NCBI GenBank assembly: GCA_002412595.1
Contig: DHVJ01000011.1
Coordinates: 1 to 18,455, forward strand
Length of the DNA: 18,455 nt
Reading direction: 5' to 3'
Origin: Anaerolineaceae bacterium UBA5211
GTDB taxonomy: Bacteria; Chloroflexota; Anaerolineae; Anaerolineales; Anaerolineaceae
In this document: in pieces, positions 16,195 through 18,455 of the stretch
Numbering within the stretch: position 1 is the first letter of the stretch
Layout of the letters: each line of letters opens with the position of its first letter
Program-made: the position numbers and the translations under genes
Notes under the pieces: model-generated
Told to the model about the DNA's origin: nothing
Databases searched by the model: none
Seen by the model: the letters and a program-made list of their open reading frames with translations, nothing else

Positions 16195-16211
16195 TTTATT
16201 TCCTCTTTTTT

Positions 16212-18101
16212 TTATCCGCTCGGAAAAATATAAAATATGCTCTGATTGAAGATGACCAACACCAGAATGATAATGAACAACAAAAACCAAAATTGATTAA
16301 GGCGTAAGAATCCAGGATGCAGAGCTTGTAGTTTCCGTGATGAATCTACGATGGTTTTTAGTGTGTTTTCCCAAAGTTCTTTGCTGATCAGTTTTTCGAT
16401 CTGGTTGAATAGAAATGAGAATATCTTTTGGAAGATTGACACTATTTTGTCAACGCTATTTTGTTCAATGGTTTTGTAGAGGAAAGAAGCCGCAGACATG
16501 AATAGTGAACTTAACCAGGAGAACTGGTTCAGTGGATCTTTTATCTGGCCATTCCTGAAGAACCAGACGAGGGGATTCTTAACGCGGATTGGACGGACCA
16601 ATCGGCCCAGGTAATTCCGGACCTTTTCCGCGTGATGGAAAAGAGGATAATAAAGTGACAAAGCGGGTATTAGTCCGTAAGCCGCCGAAGTTAGCGAACT
16701 GCTGCTATCGATAAAAATTGCGGTAATCCAAATACCTTTTCCTTTGGTATATAAAGACAACAGATACACAACCAAAACTGTGATGCAAGCAGCCACTAAG
16801 GCTAATAGCAGACTGGCTGTTGTAAGTTCCAGAGCTTTTTTGTTTTTTTCTAAAAATGTTTCACCTGCCAAGTTGCGTTCTTTTACGAAAATTTGATTCA
16901 GGCTCTGAATGGATAACAGCCACCATATTATCCAGAGTGCGATCAATACAAGATTGGGCAAGAAATTAGAATGGGTTGTGTGAAGTAAAGCGAGGAAAGA
17001 AAAAGCATGCAGAAAGAAGAGGGAAGCAAAATAAAGGCTGGCGGGGCGGGCAGGGGAAAACGGTGGTGAGTGTTCATGCCGCAGCGTGTATATTGAAAAA
17101 GCTGTACGGGCAATGAACCAAAAAATAACAAAGGCCCATAAAAGACTTTGCATTCCCAAGGCAGCCAAAGGTATCAGGCAAATGGAACTGAATATCTGAA
17201 TTAGTTGTTGATGCGGTAATGACCGATTGTTGAATTTGGAAACAAGCAGCTTAATAAGAACAGCGGAAAGGGCCAGAATCACAAAAAAGGTTGCCAGATT
17301 CGTGTTCGCATTGAGCAGTGGGGAGGTGCGATATAAGAGATAAACACCCAACACTGGCAGCAGCAGATCAGCATACCAGGTGCGTAAAAACGATGGAAGA
17401 CTAGATAAGGCTTTTACCCACCAATCCAGCGGCCAGATGGATAACTTAACCCATACGACGGCTAATAAACAACTGGTTATTATGGCCTGATTTGGCTGAG
17501 ATAATTCCGCAGCCAGCTCAAGGTTCTGGTTAATATTGAATGTGCCGCTGTTAGCCTGCATTAGAAAAATGGCTACCAAAAAGCATAGGTCGCCAAATTT
17601 AAAATTTAATAAAATGTTGCGAACATTGTTCCAATTTGAGGTGCCATTGTGAGGGGAATCCAATACAGAGCCGACCACACACAAGCCAACAAACTCTAAA
17701 GCGACAAAGCGCAGCATAAAATGGTCCGCTACAAGAGCGGTTAGCGCAAATGCGTAAGAAAAAAGCATCAGGCTGATTTGAATAGATGAACTCACCTGGG
17801 GATGGCGGTGATCATGTAAAACCACGAAAAATAAAGCAATGCTTATCAGTATGATCAATACAAGAGGGGATCTTTCAAAGGTCATCCCCATATTGCCTGC
17901 GGCAGGATGCCAACTAAAAGTAGTGCTAAATGGTGCCTTAGAAAAGAAAATTGTAATCACTGTTGAATAAAAACAGAGAATACTAATGAGCGCTGGAAGA
18001 AGTTTTCTTGTTTTTCGACGTGATATTTGGAAAAAGAAAAAAACGCAGCCCAGTAGAATAGGGAAAATAATCAGTAAGAGTGAGCTGGAATCAATCATCA
18101 T
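16212..18101 (-). CDS. Highly divergent NuoL-like membrane subunit
   Basis: This 629-residue, multi-helix protein stands where NuoL belongs, between NuoK-like and NuoM-like genes, and has NuoL-like length. Retained features are Glu136 in FVALEFVG (helix 5), FGDLCFLVAIFL (169-180), Lys219 in VWVKLSIWP (helix 7) and GVYLLYR (252-258). The normally invariant HTWLPDAMEGPTPVSA-type stretch is gone; that region reads PLDWWVKALSSLPS (224-237). The YSTxSQxGY motif is also unrecognisable and becomes IQIFSSICLIPLAALG (301-316), while the FKALLF motif appears as IARTAFS (330-336). Near the C-terminus an amphipathic stretch (about 540-600) and a last helix (603-620) resemble the lateral helix and anchor of NuoL. 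The start overlaps the NuoK-like stop (ATGA). It may have become structural rather than pumping. Homology rests on context and few residues. Confidence 0.75.
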   Translation of the reverse strand: MMIDSSSLLLIIFPILLGCVFFFFQISRRKTRKLLPALISILCFYSTVITIFFSKAPFSTTFSWHPAAGNMGMTFERSPLVLIILISIALFFVVLHDHRHPQVSSSIQISLMLFSYAFALTALVADHFMLRFVALEFVGLCVVGSVLDSPHNGTSNWNNVRNILLNFKFGDLCFLVAIFLMQANSGTFNINQNLELAAELSQPNQAIITSCLLAVVWVKLSIWPLDWWVKALSSLPSFLRTWYADLLLPVLGVYLLYRTSPLLNANTNLATFFVILALSAVLIKLLVSKFNNRSLPHQQLIQIFSSICLIPLAALGMQSLLWAFVIFWFIARTAFSIYTLRHEHSPPFSPARPASLYFASLFFLHAFSFLALLHTTHSNFLPNLVLIALWIIWWLLSIQSLNQIFVKERNLAGETFLEKNKKALELTTASLLLALVAACITVLVVYLLSLYTKGKGIWITAIFIDSSSSLTSAAYGLIPALSLYYPLFHHAEKVRNYLGRLVRPIRVKNPLVWFFRNGQIKDPLNQFSWLSSLFMSAASFLYKTIEQNSVDKIVSIFQKIFSFLFNQIEKLISKELWENTLKTIVDSSRKLQALHPGFLRLNQFWFLLFIIILVLVIFNQSIFYIFPSG

Positions 18102-18400
18102 CCTCGCAGTTTCCTCAATAAGTCAATTTCACCACTGGGTACGTCGCGGTAAATACTAACGATCATTGCTAATGCTAACGCATTTACAATAGCTTCCACA
18201 ACTAAAGCGGAAATAATCATTGCTTGTGCCAAATTCAGATTGTTTTGATACCAGCCGCCCAGCGCCAATGCCAAAGTTACACTTTGCATCAAGATCTTCA
18301 AACCAATCACTTGTTTAAAAATATTTTTCTGGGTGATCAGACACACCCAACCAAGAATGAAAAGCATAAGACTAAGAATTAGAAAAAGCTGTATTTGCAC
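18098..18400 (-). CDS. NuoK/MrpC-like small membrane subunit
   Basis: This 100-residue, three-helix protein has the topology and motifs of NuoK/MrpC/HyfE: a GLKILMQSVTLALALGG helix (33-49) and the AQAMIISALVVEAIVNALAL helix (58-77) followed by IYR. In complex I the first of the two half-channel glutamates (NuoK Glu36) is here Lys35, while the second (near Glu72) is kept as Glu69. MrpC homologues also lack the first glutamate, so this may be a Mrp-type feature. The start is GTG at about 18400 with AAAGGAG six bases upstream. It overlaps the next gene by four bases. It joins the NuoN-like and NuoA-like subunits at the root of the membrane arm. Confidence 0.85.
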   Translation of the reverse strand: MQIQLFLILSLMLFILGWVCLITQKNIFKQVIGLKILMQSVTLALALGGWYQNNLNLAQAMIISALVVEAIVNALALAMIVSIYRDVPSGEIDLLRKLRG

Positions 18401-18412
18401 TTTTTGCTCCTT

Positions 18413-18455
18413 TCATTCCTCATCTGCAGCGGGGAGCAGGGCAGCCACTCCAAAA
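18413..18455 (-). CDS. 3' end of an upstream operon gene (partial)
   Basis: One minus-strand frame is open from the right edge and ends with residues FGVAALLPAADEE and TGA at about 18415-18413, twelve bases before the NuoK/MrpC-like start. The spacing and the overlap of its stop with that gene's ribosome site fit the tight operon. By position it may be a MrpB- or NuoJ-like membrane subunit, but 13 residues cannot show this. Another frame closes with a stop sooner, so the choice is not certain. Confidence 0.4.
   Translation of the reverse strand, partial: FGVAALLPAADEE

Noticed and set aside
14725..16290. Long form of the NuoM-like gene from 16290
   Set aside because: The leader overlaps the NuoL-like gene and is polar; the ATG at 16194 has a good ribosome site and begins with a membrane helix.
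9601..18455. Reading the operon as NADH dehydrogenase (complex I) or an F420/quinone-linked Fpo-type complex
   Set aside because: The D-like subunit keeps four Ni-ligand cysteines and the B-like subunit has C-x2-C rather than CC; no NuoE/F/G or FpoF-type gene is present in the window.
1..18455. CRISPR, insertion sequence, tRNA or prophage content
   Set aside because: No repeat arrays, terminal repeats, transposase or integrase motifs, or cloverleaf sequences were seen; coding density and base use look even.

Overview
The window looks like chromosomal DNA of a free-living anaerobic bacterium. The mix of genes is best matched by the Chloroflexota (Anaerolineae-like): an FHA/winged-helix fusion beside a Hanks-type kinase, a CpXC protein, a membrane-anchored YvcK and a group 4 hydrogenase. 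That placement is inference from gene content, not from any marker gene. I saw no mobile element, CRISPR array, tRNA or rRNA, and no gene-free stretch longer than about 165 bases.

Left part (1-5635), signalling. A Ser/Thr protein kinase runs off the left edge on the minus strand. Facing away from it is a small FHA-winged-helix regulator, and the pair share a 71-bp divergent promoter region. Then come three minus-strand genes that may form one transcript: a ROK-family sugar kinase, a GAF-PAS histidine kinase with no adjacent response regulator, and a CpXC zinc-ribbon protein with a long helical tail.

Middle (5636-9488), central carbon. A 74-bp divergent region has -10 boxes so close to the ATGs of the ROK kinase and of yvcK that both messages are probably leaderless. 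Plus-strand yvcK (with two extra N-terminal membrane helices), gap and pgk follow. A strong hairpin terminator separates gap from pgk and another ends pgk. The layout joins glycolytic enzymes to a gluconeogenesis/cell-wall regulator and a sugar kinase.

Right part (9601-18455), minus strand. This is a tightly coupled operon for a membrane respiratory complex. In transcription order it holds a cut upstream gene, NuoK/MrpC-like, a very divergent NuoL-like, NuoM/MrpD-like, NuoN-like, NuoA-like, NuoB-like (hydrogenase small subunit), NuoC-like, NuoD-like (hydrogenase large subunit), NuoH-like and a NuoI-like 2x[4Fe-4S] ferredoxin. The large subunit keeps all four nickel-ligand cysteines, so this is a group 4 energy-converting [NiFe] hydrogenase and not complex I. 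It nevertheless carries a NuoA-like subunit and three antiporter-like subunits, close to the full complex I core without NuoE/F/G. The expected role is ferredoxin oxidation coupled to H2 evolution and H+ or Na+ pumping (or the reverse).

The most interesting signals are this hydrogenase/complex I hybrid, its large subunit that ends exactly at the mature C-terminus with a DLC in place of the usual DPC, the NuoL-like subunit that has lost the canonical transmembrane motif, and the leaderless divergent promoter pair.
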